Part shown: positions 46,131-57,486 of the stretch, in pieces | Layout: each line of letters begins with the position of its first letter | Position numbering within the stretch: position 1 is the first letter of the stretch | From: Myotis daubentonii | Taxonomy: Eukaryota; Chordata; Mammalia; Chiroptera; Vespertilionidae | Direction: 5' to 3' | Length of the DNA: 64,000 nt | NCBI RefSeq assembly: GCF_963259705.1 | Contig: NC_081849.1 | Coordinates: forward strand, 51,308,093-51,372,092 | The notes under the pieces: model-generated | Databases searched by the model: none | Seen by the model: the letters and a program-made list of their open reading frames with translations, nothing else | Told to the model about the DNA's origin: nothing | Program-made: the position numbers and the translations under genes

Positions 46131-46427
46131 GATCTGGGTAAAGCAGCTTAGAATTCCCACAGCCCGGTGGTGGTGATGCCAGCTCTCAACCTGTGTCAGT
46201 CTGACTCCAAACCCACACTCTTAAAGGGACAAAAGTAGGCTCTACTGCCTTGAAGAAAAGAATCCAGAAAAATGATACAACAGAAATTTTGATAAAAGGC
46301 CATGAGCAAATGCAGAAAAACTTTGTCTGAAAGAGAGAGTAAATGTAAGATTTTATATGCTGTTTTGAAGCCATATTTCTTCAGATTATATAATACATTC
46401 ACATGGTTCAAAAGACATGAAATATAT

Positions 46428-46554
46428 AGGGTGCCCCCCAAATGTATACACGCACTTTGAATAATTATAAAGGCAGTGTTTAATAAAATACATTTCATTT
46501 CCAGAATTGAGCTATCAGCTGTTAAAGTGTGCATAAATTTTTTGGGGACACCTG
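46428..46554. mobile_element. Mariner-like MITE
   Basis: AGGGTGCCCCCCAAATGTAT at the left pairs with the complement of TTTTTTGGGGACACCTG at the right; GCACTTTGAATAATTATAA follows the left repeat. Confidence 0.75.
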
Positions 46555-46810
46555 TGTTTCAGTGAAATATCTCTCATTTCTGCCGCTAGCCATTTAGTGT
46601 CCCTTCCTGAAGATAATCATTATTACTAGTTTCTTGCATAACTTTCCAGAAATATTTGTGCTGTACATGACCATGCATATGGTCTCACCACAAGTGTTTT
46701 TTATATAAATAATAGCATAGAATAGACTGTTTGATTGACAGTGCCAATATTTTACCTAACAATCAGTTGTGGATATCATTATGTATCACTACATTAAAAA
46801 GTATTATTTT

Positions 46811-46968
46811 GTAGCCCTGGCCAGATGACTCAGTTGGTTGGAGCATCTTCCAGTACACCAAAAAGTTGCAGGTTTGATTTCCGGTTAGGGCACATACCTA
46901 GATTGTTGGTTCCATCCACAGTTGGAATGTGAAAGGGAGGCAACCGATCAATGTTTCTCTCTCACATC

Positions 46969-47030
<62 letters not shown>

Positions 47031-47088
47031 AATCAGTAAAAACATATCCTCAGGTGAGGATTTTTAAAAGGGAGGATGATGAGAGTTT
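46811..47088 (+). mobile_element. tRNA-derived SINE with TC expansion
   Basis: Head CCCTGGCCAGATGACTCAGT, block GGTTTGATTTCCGGTTAGGG, a pure (TC) run at about 46974-47029 and end CATATCCTCAGGTGAGGATT. TTAAAAAGTATTATTTT before it is repeated as TTAAAAAGTATTTTTTA after it. Confidence 0.9.
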
Positions 47089-47249
47089 TTAAAAAGTATT
47101 TTTTATAGTTGCATTATATTCCAGTGAATTGTGTGACATAATTTATGTAATGACTACCCTTGTGGTAATCACTTTAGTTATTTTCAATCATTTTTTTGAA
47201 AAATGCTGTGATGAATAACCTTGTCCACATGTCATTTCTGAATGCAGGT

Positions 47250-48006
47250 TTTTAGCACCATAGCTCACCCCACTGCCCTGACCTACTGAGGGTCAGCTCC
47301 AGGGCATCATGGACTAAACTAGTGACTGGCTCTGAGTTAAAACTCTGAAGGCTACTGAAATTATTGGTTTCCCTTTCTATTATTCTGTGAGTGGGATGAG
47401 GCAAAATAGCAGATTTTTAAAAAAATCTCTTAAATAAATTCATAGGTATTTATTTTGTGATCCATTTTGTCAGAAAATAGCTGATGAAATTATTTCAGCT
47501 TGGCAGGTATTCAACACATTCTCATTTCTCTGTGCACCGAGGAAACAGTGGATGCTTTTTTATGTAAGTACTCTTTAGTCTTTTCCTTCAACTTTGCTCT
47601 CCCTCTGCATTCACCTTCTACCTGCTTCTTTCCTCCTCCTCCTTTAGATATCCAGTTGTGCTGGCCTGAAACCTGGATTTATCCCTGCTTCTTCCTTCTT
47701 TCTCACCTGGATAATGACACAGGGGTCAGAAGAGTTGGAAGTGACCTCACACGTGTATTCTTGGCGCCAGGACAGTGAGCCCACCTGGATGGGGGCTCCT
47801 TCTTAGTAGAGGAGGCTATGCTCACTCCCACTGCTCAAGAGGGGGTAGTCCCCTCCTCCCACTCCTTCCTCCCAACCCGTATAACTTTCCAGGTCCCATG
47901 GTTTTCATGTGCTGGACAACTGGCATTCCCAGGCAAGTTCTGTAAACATCAGCCTCCCACAGTGTGTCTCCCCTCACTGCAACAGGTTGCTTCCTCACAT
48001 CTACCC
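47250..48006. other. Intergenic, nothing recognised
   Basis: Open frames of about 90-126 codons start here, but they run into the LTR-like region and have no recognisable domain. Confidence 0.4.
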
Positions 48007-48520
48007 TGTAGGAAGGATATGGATGGGATTCAGGACATGCTACCCCAAAATATGGCACCTTGGCACATTGAGGTGTTTGTGTTTTTTAAGTTGAAGGAGT
48101 TTGAGAAAACAGCAGAAGCAGGACGGTCCCTCGGACCTCCCCATCCCCTTCCTTCTCCCCTCATTAAGAAGTGCCCTCCTTATACCCACAGGGAATGAGC
48201 ATTCTTATCTCCCAAGACCAAGTGACATTAAGAAGAATCCTAACAAGCAGGTCTTGCTTAGTTTCCCCCACTTTACTACACTTACCCCATACTCCTTATT
48301 CTATCCTATTTCTGCATGACTGCCCACTTGCCTCAAACCTAGAATAAAAATACACCGGACTGTTTCTTTGGATCTTCATTTCCTTATGAAAGCTTCCATG
48401 TCACATTAAATGCATGTTGAATAAATTTGTATTTTGTTCATTTGTCTTTGTTAGTTTAATTTTCAGACCCAACCAGGGACCCTGAGAGGGTGGAGAAGAG
48501 CTTTCTCCTCCCCTGCAACA
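48007..48520 (+). mobile_element. Probable ERV1-type solitary LTR
   Basis: Starts TGTAGGAAGG and ends CCCCTGCAACA (TG...CA). Inside are CTACCCCAAAATATGGCACC, an AATAAAAATACACC polyadenylation-like site and TTAGTTTAATTTTCAGACCC near the end, the usual U5-side text of gamma-type LTRs. No gag, pol or env frame is attached. The exact family is unknown. Confidence 0.55.
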
Positions 48521-48971
48521 TCAAGGGGGCAGTTCCTTTCTTCAGAAGGTAGACCCTCAATGCATATCCAGCAGAGGCCCTGCCCAGGACTCCTCTCTGT
48601 GGGTGATTGAAGAAGGCAGCCCCCTGCTCTCTCTTCCTTTGATGACCCAGCCCAGTAAGTCTCTCTCTGAACCCATGCTGTGTGGTGCTGTGGAATTTGT
48701 CCTGAACCTTGACATGAGATAAATGGTGACGACAAAGACACCATCTTGTTTGACAGCTGACCACTCAGTTCTCAAATCCTCCTGATCCTCTAGTAGCTGG
48801 TTTATTGAAAGAGCTAGGGTTTGTAGATGCAAGCAAAGTGCAGTGTTTTTGCTTCTCACTTCTCCCTCTCCAACCTTCCCTTTGGATCCATTCCAGACCA
48901 GCTCTGAAAGAAATCTCAGGCAAGTCTGTCACCTCTCTGGCCACTCTCACATAATAAAACATCCATTCCAG

Positions 48972-50435
48972 TTGAAAAAAGACATAGAGGAAGACATAAA
49001 CAGATGGAAGAACATACCGTGTTCATGGATTGGTAGAATCAACATCATTAAAATGTCCATACTACCCAAAGCAATCTATAAATTCAACGCACTTCCCATT
49101 AAAATACCAACGGCATACTTCAGAGATCTAGAACGAACTTTCCAAAAATTCATCTGGAATAAAAGAAGACCCCGAATAGCTGCAGCAATCCTGAAAAAGA
49201 ACAAAGTAGGTGGGATCTCAATACCAGATATCAAGTTGTATTACAAAGCCACTGTTCTCAAAACTTCCTGGTACTGGCACAAGAATAGGCATATAGATCA
49301 ATGGAATAGAATAGAGAGCCCAGAAATCGGCCCGAACCAATATGCTCAATTAATATTTGACAAAGGAGGCAAGAACATACAATGGAGCCAAGATAGTCTC
49401 TTCAATAAATGGTGTTGGGAAAATTGGACAGATATATGCAAGAAAATGAAACTAGACCACCATCTTACACCATACACAAAAATAAACTCAAAATGGATAA
49501 AGGACTTAAATGTATGACAGGAAACCATAAAAATTCTAGAAGAATCCAAAGCCAACAAAATCTCAGACATATGCCGAAGCAATTTCTTCACTGATACAGC
49601 TCCTAGAGCACTTGAAACTAAAGAAAAAATGAACAAATGGGACTACATCAAAATAAAAAGCTTCTGCACAGCAAAAGAAACCATCAACAAAACAACGAGA
49701 AAACCCACTGTGTGGGAAAACATATTTGCCAATGACATATCTGATAAGGGCCTAATCTCCAAAATTTATAGGGAACTCATACAACTTAACAAAAGGAAGA
49801 TAAACAATCCAATCAAAAAATGGGCAAAGGACCTAAATAGACACCTTTCAAAAGAGGACATTCAGAAAGCCAAGAGACATATGAAAACATGCTCAAAGTC
49901 ACTAATCATCCGAGAGATGCAAATCAAAACAGCAATGAGGTACCATCCCACACCGGTCAGACTGGCTATCATCAACAAATCAATAAACGACAAGTGCTGG
50001 AGAGGATGTGGAGAAAAAGGAACACTTGTGCACTGCTGGTGGGAATGCAGACTGGTGCAGCCACTATGGAAGACAGTATGGAGTTTCCTTAAAAAACTGA
50101 AAATGGAACTCCCATTTGACCCTGTGATCCCACTTCTAGGAATATATCCCAAGAAACCAGAAACACCAATCAGAAAGGATATATGCACCCCTATGTTCAT
50201 AGCAGCACAATTCACCATAGCTAAGATCTGGAAACAGCCTAAGTGCCCATCAGTAGATGAATGGATTAGAAAACTGTGGTACATCTACACGATGGAATAC
50301 TATGCTGCTCTAAAAAGGAAGGAACTCTTACCATTTGCAATGGCATGGATGGAACTGGAGAGCATTATACTAAGTGAAATAAGCCAGTCAATAAAGGAAA
50401 AATACCACATGATCTCACTCATTCATGGACAATAG
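48972..50435 (+). pseudogene. L1 ORF2p C-terminal fragment with a single in-frame stop
   Basis: About 488 codons of ORF2 in one frame. The only break I find is a TGA at 49515-49517 after KDLNV; the frame stays open from there to the natural end at 50435. Because 5' truncation removed the promoter, ORF1 and the endonuclease, no product is expected. The few changes imply a fairly young insertion. The first codons of the longer open frame (from 48843) are host sequence, not L1. Confidence 0.9.
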
Positions 50436-50726
50436 AGACCATTATAAACTTTTGAACAATAATAGATACAGAGGCAGAGCTGCCTCAAACAGATTGTCAA
50501 ACTGCAGCGGGAAGGCCGGGGAGGGTTGGGGGGCAGGAGGTAGGGGGCTAAGAGATCAACTAAAGGACTTGTATGCATGCATATAAGCATAACCAATGGA
50601 CATAAGGCACTGGGGGATAGGGGAGGCTAGGGGACTGTCTAGGGCGGGGGGATAAAATGGATACATATGTAATACCCTTTGTAATACTTTAAGCAATAAA
50701 AAAATAAAAATAAAATAAAATAAAAT
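48972..50726 (+). mobile_element. 5'-truncated L1 with ORF2 3' part, 3' UTR and tail
   Basis: The element starts inside ORF2 and runs through the reverse transcriptase C-terminal region and the Cys-rich end. It has [20 protein letters not shown] at the start, [11 protein letters not shown], the [19 protein letters not shown] motif and [15 protein letters not shown]2 stops at 50433-50435. The 3' UTR holds a G-rich tract and CTTGTATGCATGCATATAAG, then an AATAAAA-rich tail. AAAACATCCATTCCAG flanks it at 48956-48971 and 50727-50742. Confidence 0.97.
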
Positions 50727-50742
50727 AAAACATCCATTCCAG

Positions 50743-52013
50743 CTGACCCAGCCGTGGAGCTGGAGGGGCACAGTGGAAGTCACCACTGCCTGAGCCACAG
50801 CAGCCACCATCTACCAACCTTCCATCAGCCCACTCTCCCTCTCCCTGTGGTGGGAAAAGACTCAAACAGCTTCACATCTTCAATAAGAGTAGAAGGTGAC
50901 TGACTGATCCAAGAAAAGCATCCTACCAAAAGCCCAGGGTTAATAGAAAGACATAAGGATGAGAAGCAGCTCCCTGGATAAAATTAAGCTCCTGGGACCA
51001 GACAATGTCATCATGAGTAATTAATTAAAAGAATTCAAAAGGCGTACAGCTGAATGCTAATCAAATCTTCTTCCTGTTGGTGAAGGCACACTGAATGGTG
51101 AGCGTTTCCATGGTGATTTCTCATGTAGGAAAGTGAGAATGATGAAGCTGGATTCCTGCATATGGTATAGCCTCACAGGAGACATTCAGAATGAAAATGC
51201 CCACATAAGACAAACTCCATATAGTCCAGAATTTTTTAAATCCTCACCAAGGATAACAGGGATGCTACCAACTGGGACTGATCAATTGCCTGATCTCAGG
51301 TCACTGAAGCAGTAGTTACATTCAAGCAAAAAAAACTGAGCTTCAAATGAGCACATTCAGCTTTGGGAAAATTACATTATTTAACCTAGGCTCTCCTTTT
51401 CAAATGTTATAAATTTAACAATAAAATACTTTGTGTCTTAAGTTGCCAATAAAATAGACCTTGGAGTTCCTTTAATACTCCCTCCCCCACCCCCAATAGG
51501 AACTTACAATTCAAGCAGTAACTTAAAGGAGCTCAAAGAGACATTGTCTTTGGGTTCAAGAAGCTGCTGGCTTTTTAGAGTAGCGTGTCTATTCAACTTG
51601 CGAAATCATCCTAAGAGGCTCTTTAAACATAAGTTGCCAGGCATAACCCTCCAGAACTCATTTGCTATAGTACTTGGTACAAAGCACAAATCATAGGGGT
51701 GTGTTTTTATTGAAAATCCTGACTTTGGCTGTTCAAGGTTGCTGATTCCTTATAACAATTATACCAACGTTAACTTTCTTACAGTGTTAGCAGGTTCTTA
51801 TTTGATTTATTCTTTGACACATATACACAAGCACTACTTCATAGGAGCCATGAAAAATGTATAATTTGGGGCTAGCTTCTAAAAAGTCCTCAGAGGAAAA
51901 AAGGAGCAGCATTTCTTCTGTTGTGGGGTTTTCTCTAAGAACTCAGGCTAGTGCTTGATTTTGTAAATAAGCAAGCAGCTGTATCCGTTTCATTCAATTT
52001 ACGGTTGAAACCA
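50743..52013. other. Intergenic, nothing recognised
   Basis: No supported feature between the L1 and the next Helitron. Confidence 0.45.
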
Positions 52014-52137
52014 TCCTATCTAATAAAACAGAAACATGGTAATTGGCGTACGACCGCTACCCTTTTCATTGGCTAATCAGCGAGATATGCAAATTAGTCA
52101 ACAGCCAAGATGGCGGCTAATTTGCATATGTCAGCCC

Positions 52138-52936
52138 CAAGCCTCAGACTGAGGCTTTAGGCTGGGGCCTGGGCGGAGCCATCCAGTAATCATTGATGGT
52201 GGCAGCGGCTGGGAACCAGGCGGAGCCAGCCAGCTATGATGGCGGCAGCGGCAGGAAGCTGGGGGTGCTCCGGCCCAAGCCTAAAGCCTCCGCCAGAGGC
52301 TTTAGGCTTGGGCCGGTCCAGCCAGCCAGGGATCCTTGATGGCAGTTGCAGCAGGGAACTGGGCTGGAGCCAGCCAGCCATCCGTGGCGGCGGGGAGCTG
52401 GGGGTGCCCCAGTCCAGGCCTAAAGCCTTGGCCAGAGGCTTTAGGCTTGGGCCGGGGAGGAGCCAGCCAGCGATTGTTGATGGCGGGGAGCATGGGGAGG
52501 GTCCGGCCCAGGCCTAACACCTCAGCCAGAGGCTTTGGCGGGGAACCGGGGCGGAGCCAGCCAGCGATTGGCGGCGGGGAGCTGGTGGTGCCCAGGTCCA
52601 GGCCTAAAGCCTCGGCTTGAGGCTTTAGGCCAGGGCCGGGGCGGAGCCAGCCAGCGATCATTGATGGCAGAGGTGGCGGTGGGGAGCTGGGGGTGCCCCG
52701 GCCCAGGCCTAAAACCTCAGCCTGAAGCTTTAGGTTTGGGCCGGGGAGGAGCCAGCCAGCGATCATTGAGCCAGCGATCATTGATGACGGCCCAGGCCTA
52801 ACACCTCAGCCTGAGGCTTTAAGCTTGGGCCAAGGAGGAGCCAGCCAGCAATCGTTGATGGTGGCAGCGGTGGGGAGCTGGGGGTGACCTGGCCCAGGGC
52901 TAATAACTCGCCAGAGGCTTTAGGCCCCAGCCCGGG
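52138..52936 (+). repeat. Tandem array of about eight palindromic units, 90-140 bp each
   Basis: Each unit has CAGGCCTAAAGCCTC, then CCAGAGGCTTTAGGC (arms that can pair), then GGAGCCAGCCAGCGAT, and most end GGGGAGCTGGGGGTGCC. The Pro/Gly/Ala-rich open frames here (up to 159 codons on the minus strand) come from the repeats. Confidence 0.9.
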
Positions 52937-53134
52937 CCATACCGGCAATTGGTGTGAACTACAGAGGAAACACCTTTTCTGACTGCTGATTGGCTAAGCT
53001 CCCTGTGTGTCACTGGTAATATTCTTAGTAACTTGGATAATGAGAGTCCAAATAGGTGATCTAGGGTTTTTTTTACTACACTCCTGGAGAAAAAAAGGAA
53101 GGTCTGCTGCTGGAGGGTTAAGAAATGTCATATC

Positions 53135-53372
53135 CTGCCCTAGCTGGTTTGACTCAGTGGATAATGCCTCGGCCTGCCCAACGCAGATTCTGGGTTCAAT
53201 TCTGACTAAGGGCATGTACCTAGGTTGCAGGCTCCTCCCTGGCCCGGGCCCAGGTCAGGTTTGATGCAGGAGGCAACCAATCAAAGTGTTCCTCTCACTT
53301 TGATGTTTCTCTCTGTCTTTCCCTTTCCCTTCCACATTCTCTAAAAATCAATGGAAACATATCCTCAGGTGA
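53135..53372 (+). mobile_element. VES SINE inside the 52014 Helitron
   Basis: Head CCCTAGCTGGTTTGACTCAG, then GGTTCAATTCTGACTAAGGG, CTCCTCCCTGGCCCGGGCCC, GGAGGCAACCAATCAAAG and end CATATCCTCAGGTGAGG. The GGAA tract begins at its 3' end. Confidence 0.92.
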
Positions 53373-53374
53373 GG

Positions 53375-53499
53375 GGAAGGAAGGAGGAAGGAAGGAAGGA
53401 AGGAAGGAAGGAAGGAAGGAAGGAAGGAAGGAAGGAAGGAAGGAAGGAAGGAAGAAAGGAAGGAAGGAAGGAAGGAAGATGGAAGGATGGAAGGATGGA
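53375..53499. repeat. GGAA microsatellite
   Basis: About 25 GGAA units with a few changes, ending in GGAT units. It has grown from the 3' end of the adjoining SINE. Confidence 0.97.
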
Positions 53500-53790
53500 T
53501 TTTTTCATGGTAAAGGGACTGGAGTCCATGTTGATGAAAACATCTTGGTGGCTGCCATGACTGGCAGTGGCTGCAACAGTGCGGTGATGGGGCTGTGGCC
53601 TTCCCCTGATCAACCTGGTTGACTCCCACAAAGGGAGGCCAGACTGTGGCTTAGGCCCACTCCCCAAGGGGAGCAGGGAGCAGGTAGTAGGACATCCCCT
53701 AGGGCTCCCAGTATGTGATAGGGGGCAAGCTGGGCTGAGGGACCCCCCGCCCCCCGCCAGTGCACAAATTTTTGTGCACCGGGCCTCTAG

Positions 53791-54735
53791 TAAATTATAA
53801 AAGCTAAACTCATTACAATCCCAGTGTACTCCCTTCTCTCTTTTGGTTTAAAGTTACATTTTAAGTGAATAACTAAAATATGTTATTAAAATGTTCTTAC
53901 ATGTTAGAGTACTTCAGTTATCACTATTACATGAAACAACCATCAAAATTCCCCCATTTGAAGTGCATGTCAATTGTGCAGTAAATGTAGTCAAGGAGAC
54001 TTATGCTCTTTACAAGTATTAACTCCAAGAATGAACAACTTGATGCCTCCTGCTACCTGCATGGGATTTATTCTCAGTTGTTTTCATTGGAGTCTCACAG
54101 AAAATTCCCAGTAACGTCATGTATACATAGTAGGCCAAACTCATCCTTGTGTATTTAGGTGTGTGTAGAATACCTGTGTCTGTTAGTAGTGACACTTAGT
54201 TACTGGAATGGAGGGAAAAAGGCAGTTTCACTGTGCATAAGCACTCAACCGATCATAAAGGAACCCCCAACTTCCTGTCACATACTCTTCTTACTCCATG
54301 CATCTGTCCACATGCTAATGTTTAGCATGTATGTTTTTTACATTATATACAATTTTAATCAGCCTGTCTTCTTTAGATTGCATATATCATTAAATCTGAC
54401 ATTCTTATAACTACTATGTGATCAATAAGATTCCTATAAGAAATCTTATAGGAAAGATTAGAAAAATACCACACGGAGAAGGGTAACCTATATCCTACCT
54501 AAGTTGGTAGTCACTTTATTTATAGGATCTTTAAAATAAGTACATTTTCTTTGAGCTTTTATTTTTCTGCTTAATCCCTTCACCTTTTTTTAACCCCCAT
54601 CCCCTCCCCTCTGACAGCTATGAGTCTGTTTCTATTTTGTTTAAAACATGTACAGTTTTTATGAACTAAGGTGAATAACGACTAAAAATTTGTCCAAAAA
54701 AAACCAATGTCCAGTCCAGAGTAATAGTGAAACTT
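53791..54735. other. Intergenic, nothing recognised
   Basis: AT-rich; no supported feature. Confidence 0.45.
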
Positions 54736-54748
54736 AAAAGCCCCTTCT

Positions 54749-54938
54749 GTGGAGGTGGGTGGGTGGGAAGAGATCAACCAAAGAACTGGTGGATATGTGT
54801 ATATGCATAACCCATGGACACAGATAATAGTGTTGAAGGCTTGGGGCAGGGGACAGGGGCAGGCTAGAAGGGGTCAATGGCGGGTGGGGGAAGGAACATA
54901 TGTAATATCTTCAACAATGTTTAATTAAAAATAAAAAT
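54749..54938 (+). mobile_element. Bat L1 3' UTR, strongly 5'-truncated, with target-site duplication
   Basis: AGAGATCAACCAAAGAACTG, ACATATGTAATATCTTCAAC and an A-rich tail. AAAAGCCCCTTCT flanks it at 54736-54748 and 54939-54951. It is a different L1 subfamily from 48972-50726 (TCTTCAACAAT ending). Confidence 0.93.
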
Positions 54939-54951
54939 AAAAGCCCCTTCT

Positions 54952-56555
54952 AATTTAAAACTTCCCTTTTCCTGGGTCAGGCATACTTCAGGCTGAGAAA
55001 TATGCAGACAGGGGCATACTTTAGTTTTAGGTTATTTCTTCAGTGTTTGTTCTACCTCTCCCCACCATTTGGATATTGTTTGGGGCTCTCTGTGGACAGA
55101 GCACTGGAGAAGGAAGGCACAGAATAGTTAACTTGAAGGGCGCGGCTGTAATCATTATCCGTGCCCCTGGGGCAGGATGAAAGCCAGGGCCAGTCTGCTC
55201 TCCTGGGGGTTCTGTGGAGATCCCCCATCACTGACGAGTCTCTCACCTGACAGTTTTTGGTAACAAGTGATACCTTTTTCAGCGGTCTGCTTGTGAGTTC
55301 CCATTTAGCTCTGGGTTCCCAGAAAGAGGCTCATTTAATTGTTAGAATCATTCCCCAGCCCCCAGCCCCCAGCCTTCCACCAGGTTGCCTTTTTGGATGG
55401 GGGTTCCTCTCAGAATGAGCAAACCCAGCTGCTGTTCCGTGGTCCCCAGCCCACAGTCCTTCCTGTCCTGCCAGACTGAAAGGCTGTTCCTAGGCAACCA
55501 TCTCCCTGGCTGCTGCAGCTCTTCCAGGCAGGGCCAGCTCCCACCACCCCCCGCTGGCTTTGGCTTCCCAGGCAGGAGGCAGAGGATGGTTCCATTGACT
55601 CTCAAACATCCAGACAAGTTCAAATCTCCAAATGTGGTTTTCCCTAAGCTCCTCTCATTAGCTTAAAGTAAGGAGGAAGCACCCATTTTGAGGAACACAC
55701 CCATCCCTCCCTGCAAAGAAACCCTCACAGGAGGCTCTTCAACCTCCCCATGGTTCTCACCTTCTCTTAGTCTGGAGGTGGGTGATTGGCCGATGCTGGC
55801 CAAACCATTTCACATTCTCTTGACCCGCTCTGCGTAGGCAACACACAAACCAGAGGGACCACTTGGCTCTTCCTCTTTGGTCCTCACAACTGGGGGCCTC
55901 TGCTAAAGTTTCAAGACACCTTGTTGCACTGACTAATGCCCAATCAACTGAGCCACACTGAACCAGCCTGCATCTGGCTTTTTTGATGTAATGTTTAACA
56001 GATATTTTTCTACATTATTATTGTCTTGGTAAATATTTTGTATCTTAAAGCTACACTACCTCCTCCTCCTTCTTCATTTCACTTCCTTGTCCCTTCTAAA
56101 GGAAAAAGGCCGATCAAAATAAAACATTCAGAGTGATATTGACCTCCCAGTATTTCCTGCTCAACCAGAAATTCAAGTACTGGAAATCTCGATGTCTCTG
56201 ATTCTCTTGTTCCTCATTCATTAAACTTTTTTTTTTTAATTGATAGAGGCCCTTAACAGACACCTCTCCCAAGAAGACAGAACATTAAAAAGAAAATGAA
56301 AAAGAACTTTAAAAAAAGTGACTTTTTACATAATTTTGAGGAAGCATATACCATCACCTAACATGAAATGTTTTGTAGTGGGGTTGATTTTCATATGGAT
56401 GGGGGAGTTAGGGATTTTACTGTCACCTGGCAGAGGTCTGGAATCAAAAGCTCCAGTTCATTTTTTTGTCCTGTGTTTCTCTAAGATCAAACAATTATGC
56501 AGTCTTCTTTCAGCCTCTGTTTCCTTTTTAATTTAGCAGAACAAGTAGCAGTAAT
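54952..56555. other. Intergenic, nothing recognised
   Basis: Even base composition around 55,050-55,950 but no exon, repeat or CpG-rich promoter that I can support. A possible SINE head scrap (CCAATCAACTGAGCCACACT) lies near 55935. Confidence 0.4.
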
Positions 56556-56559
56556 AGTA

Positions 56560-56770
56560 ACTGAAGCAATCAACATTTATTGAGTTCTGACCATATGCAG
56601 ACATGCTCATTAGCGATTTGCAGGTATTATCTTATTTAGTTTTACTGAGAATCCTATGACGCAGATACTAGTATTTATTTTACAGTGAAAGGGTACTGGG
56701 AGGTTAAGTCACTTGCTCTCAGGGAAGTGGTCGAGTTGGACCACGATAAGGCTACCTGACCCCAGAGTGC
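56560..56770 (-). mobile_element. MIR SINE, antisense
   Basis: ACATTTATTGAGTTCTGACC, AGAATCCTATGACGCAGATA and GGTTAAGTCACTTGCTCTCA follow reverse MIR. Confidence 0.88.
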
Positions 56771-56823
56771 ACCCTTCTGCCCTCTGTGCCCTACTCCCGC
56801 AGTCATCTGAGCTCACATATTCT

Positions 56824-56881
56824 TTTTTTCTTTAATTTATCTTTATTGTTGAAAATATTACAGATGTCCCCCTTTTTTTGT
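56824..56881 (-). mobile_element. Bat L1 3' end scrap, antisense
   Basis: TTTATCTTTATTGTTGAAAA then TATTACAGATGTCCCCC, as at 23628. Confidence 0.65.
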
Positions 56882-57377
56882 CAAACCTACTTTTTAATGT
56901 GATTCTGAGGATTAAATGAGATAATCTGCAGTACATTGCTACACATTCCTACAGATGGCTGCCACTCAAACTGAGTAAATTTCCTCCCTTTCTCTATAAC
57001 CTCTACATTCAAGGGGACAGCCAGGTCAGTCCCAGGGCAGTCATGGGTCAGTGAATGAATGAGGGTCCCCCTATGTCCACATTCTCACTTGTCAAAGCCT
57101 TGCTCAGAGCTCCATGGTTTAGCAGAGTAACAAAACAGGAAGCCACTTCTTTTTCAAACTGTTTCTCCTCTTAACTGATATTTAAATTTAAAATAAACAA
57201 AACTTATCAGTCATTCAGACATTCACAGTTGAGAACTTTATGAAGAAGTGCTTAATGAGTATGTATTGTATTATTCCTGGAATGACAAATTAGTTTATGC
57301 TTACACAAAACTTTGTATTGGGTATTGCAGAAAGCAGGGAACAAGTGAAATAGAATGTAATATAATCCCAGACTAAA

Positions 57378-57486
57378 TCCTTTCTCCTCTCCTCCCTGCC
57401 TCTCCCCTTCCCTCCGATTCCCTCCCCTTTTCTTCCCTTCCCTTCTTTCCCCTCCCCCCCCCCTTTCCCATCTCCCTCCTCCTTTC
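57378..57486. repeat. Polypyrimidine tract
   Basis: C and T almost only, with CCTCCCC and CTTCCC words. No regular unit. Confidence 0.85.

Larger units (their letters stand above)
46385..47250 (-). mobile_element. Old L1 3' region, antisense, interrupted by a MITE and a SINE
   Basis: AATACATTCACATGGTTCAA, ATAACTTTCCAGAAATATTT, TTGCATTATATTCCAGTGAA and AAAATGCTGTGATGAATAAC follow antisense L1M text on both sides of two younger insertions. Confidence 0.65.
52014..53790 (+). mobile_element. Long Helitron with palindromic array, containing a SINE and GGAA tract
   Basis: The 5' end TCCTATCTAATAAAACAG follows A52013. The 3' end has the inverted repeat GTGCACAAATTTTTGTGCAC (53759-53778) and CTAG at 53787-53790 before T53791. 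Inside, in order: an AT-rich 5' part like 39900-40928, about eight palindromic units (52138-52936), some 200 bases of non-repetitive sequence, a VES SINE, a (GGAA) tract and a 3' part with CAAGCTGGGCTGAGGGAC. One insertion with later additions is the simplest reading; two abutting partial elements cannot be excluded. Confidence 0.8.

Noticed and set aside
47500..48319. Open frames of 72-126 codons
   Set aside because: They overlap each other on both strands and run into an LTR-like block; no domain or splice context.
48843..50435. Host gene with reverse-transcriptase-like protein
   Set aside because: L1 ORF2 fragment with 3' UTR, tail and target-site duplication; the first 43 codons are unrelated flank.
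52236..52801. Pro/Gly/Ala-rich open frames on both strands
   Set aside because: They come from the palindromic Helitron array; repeat structure explains them fully.
53348..53667. LPSF-repeat open frames
   Set aside because: GGAA microsatellite read on the minus strand.
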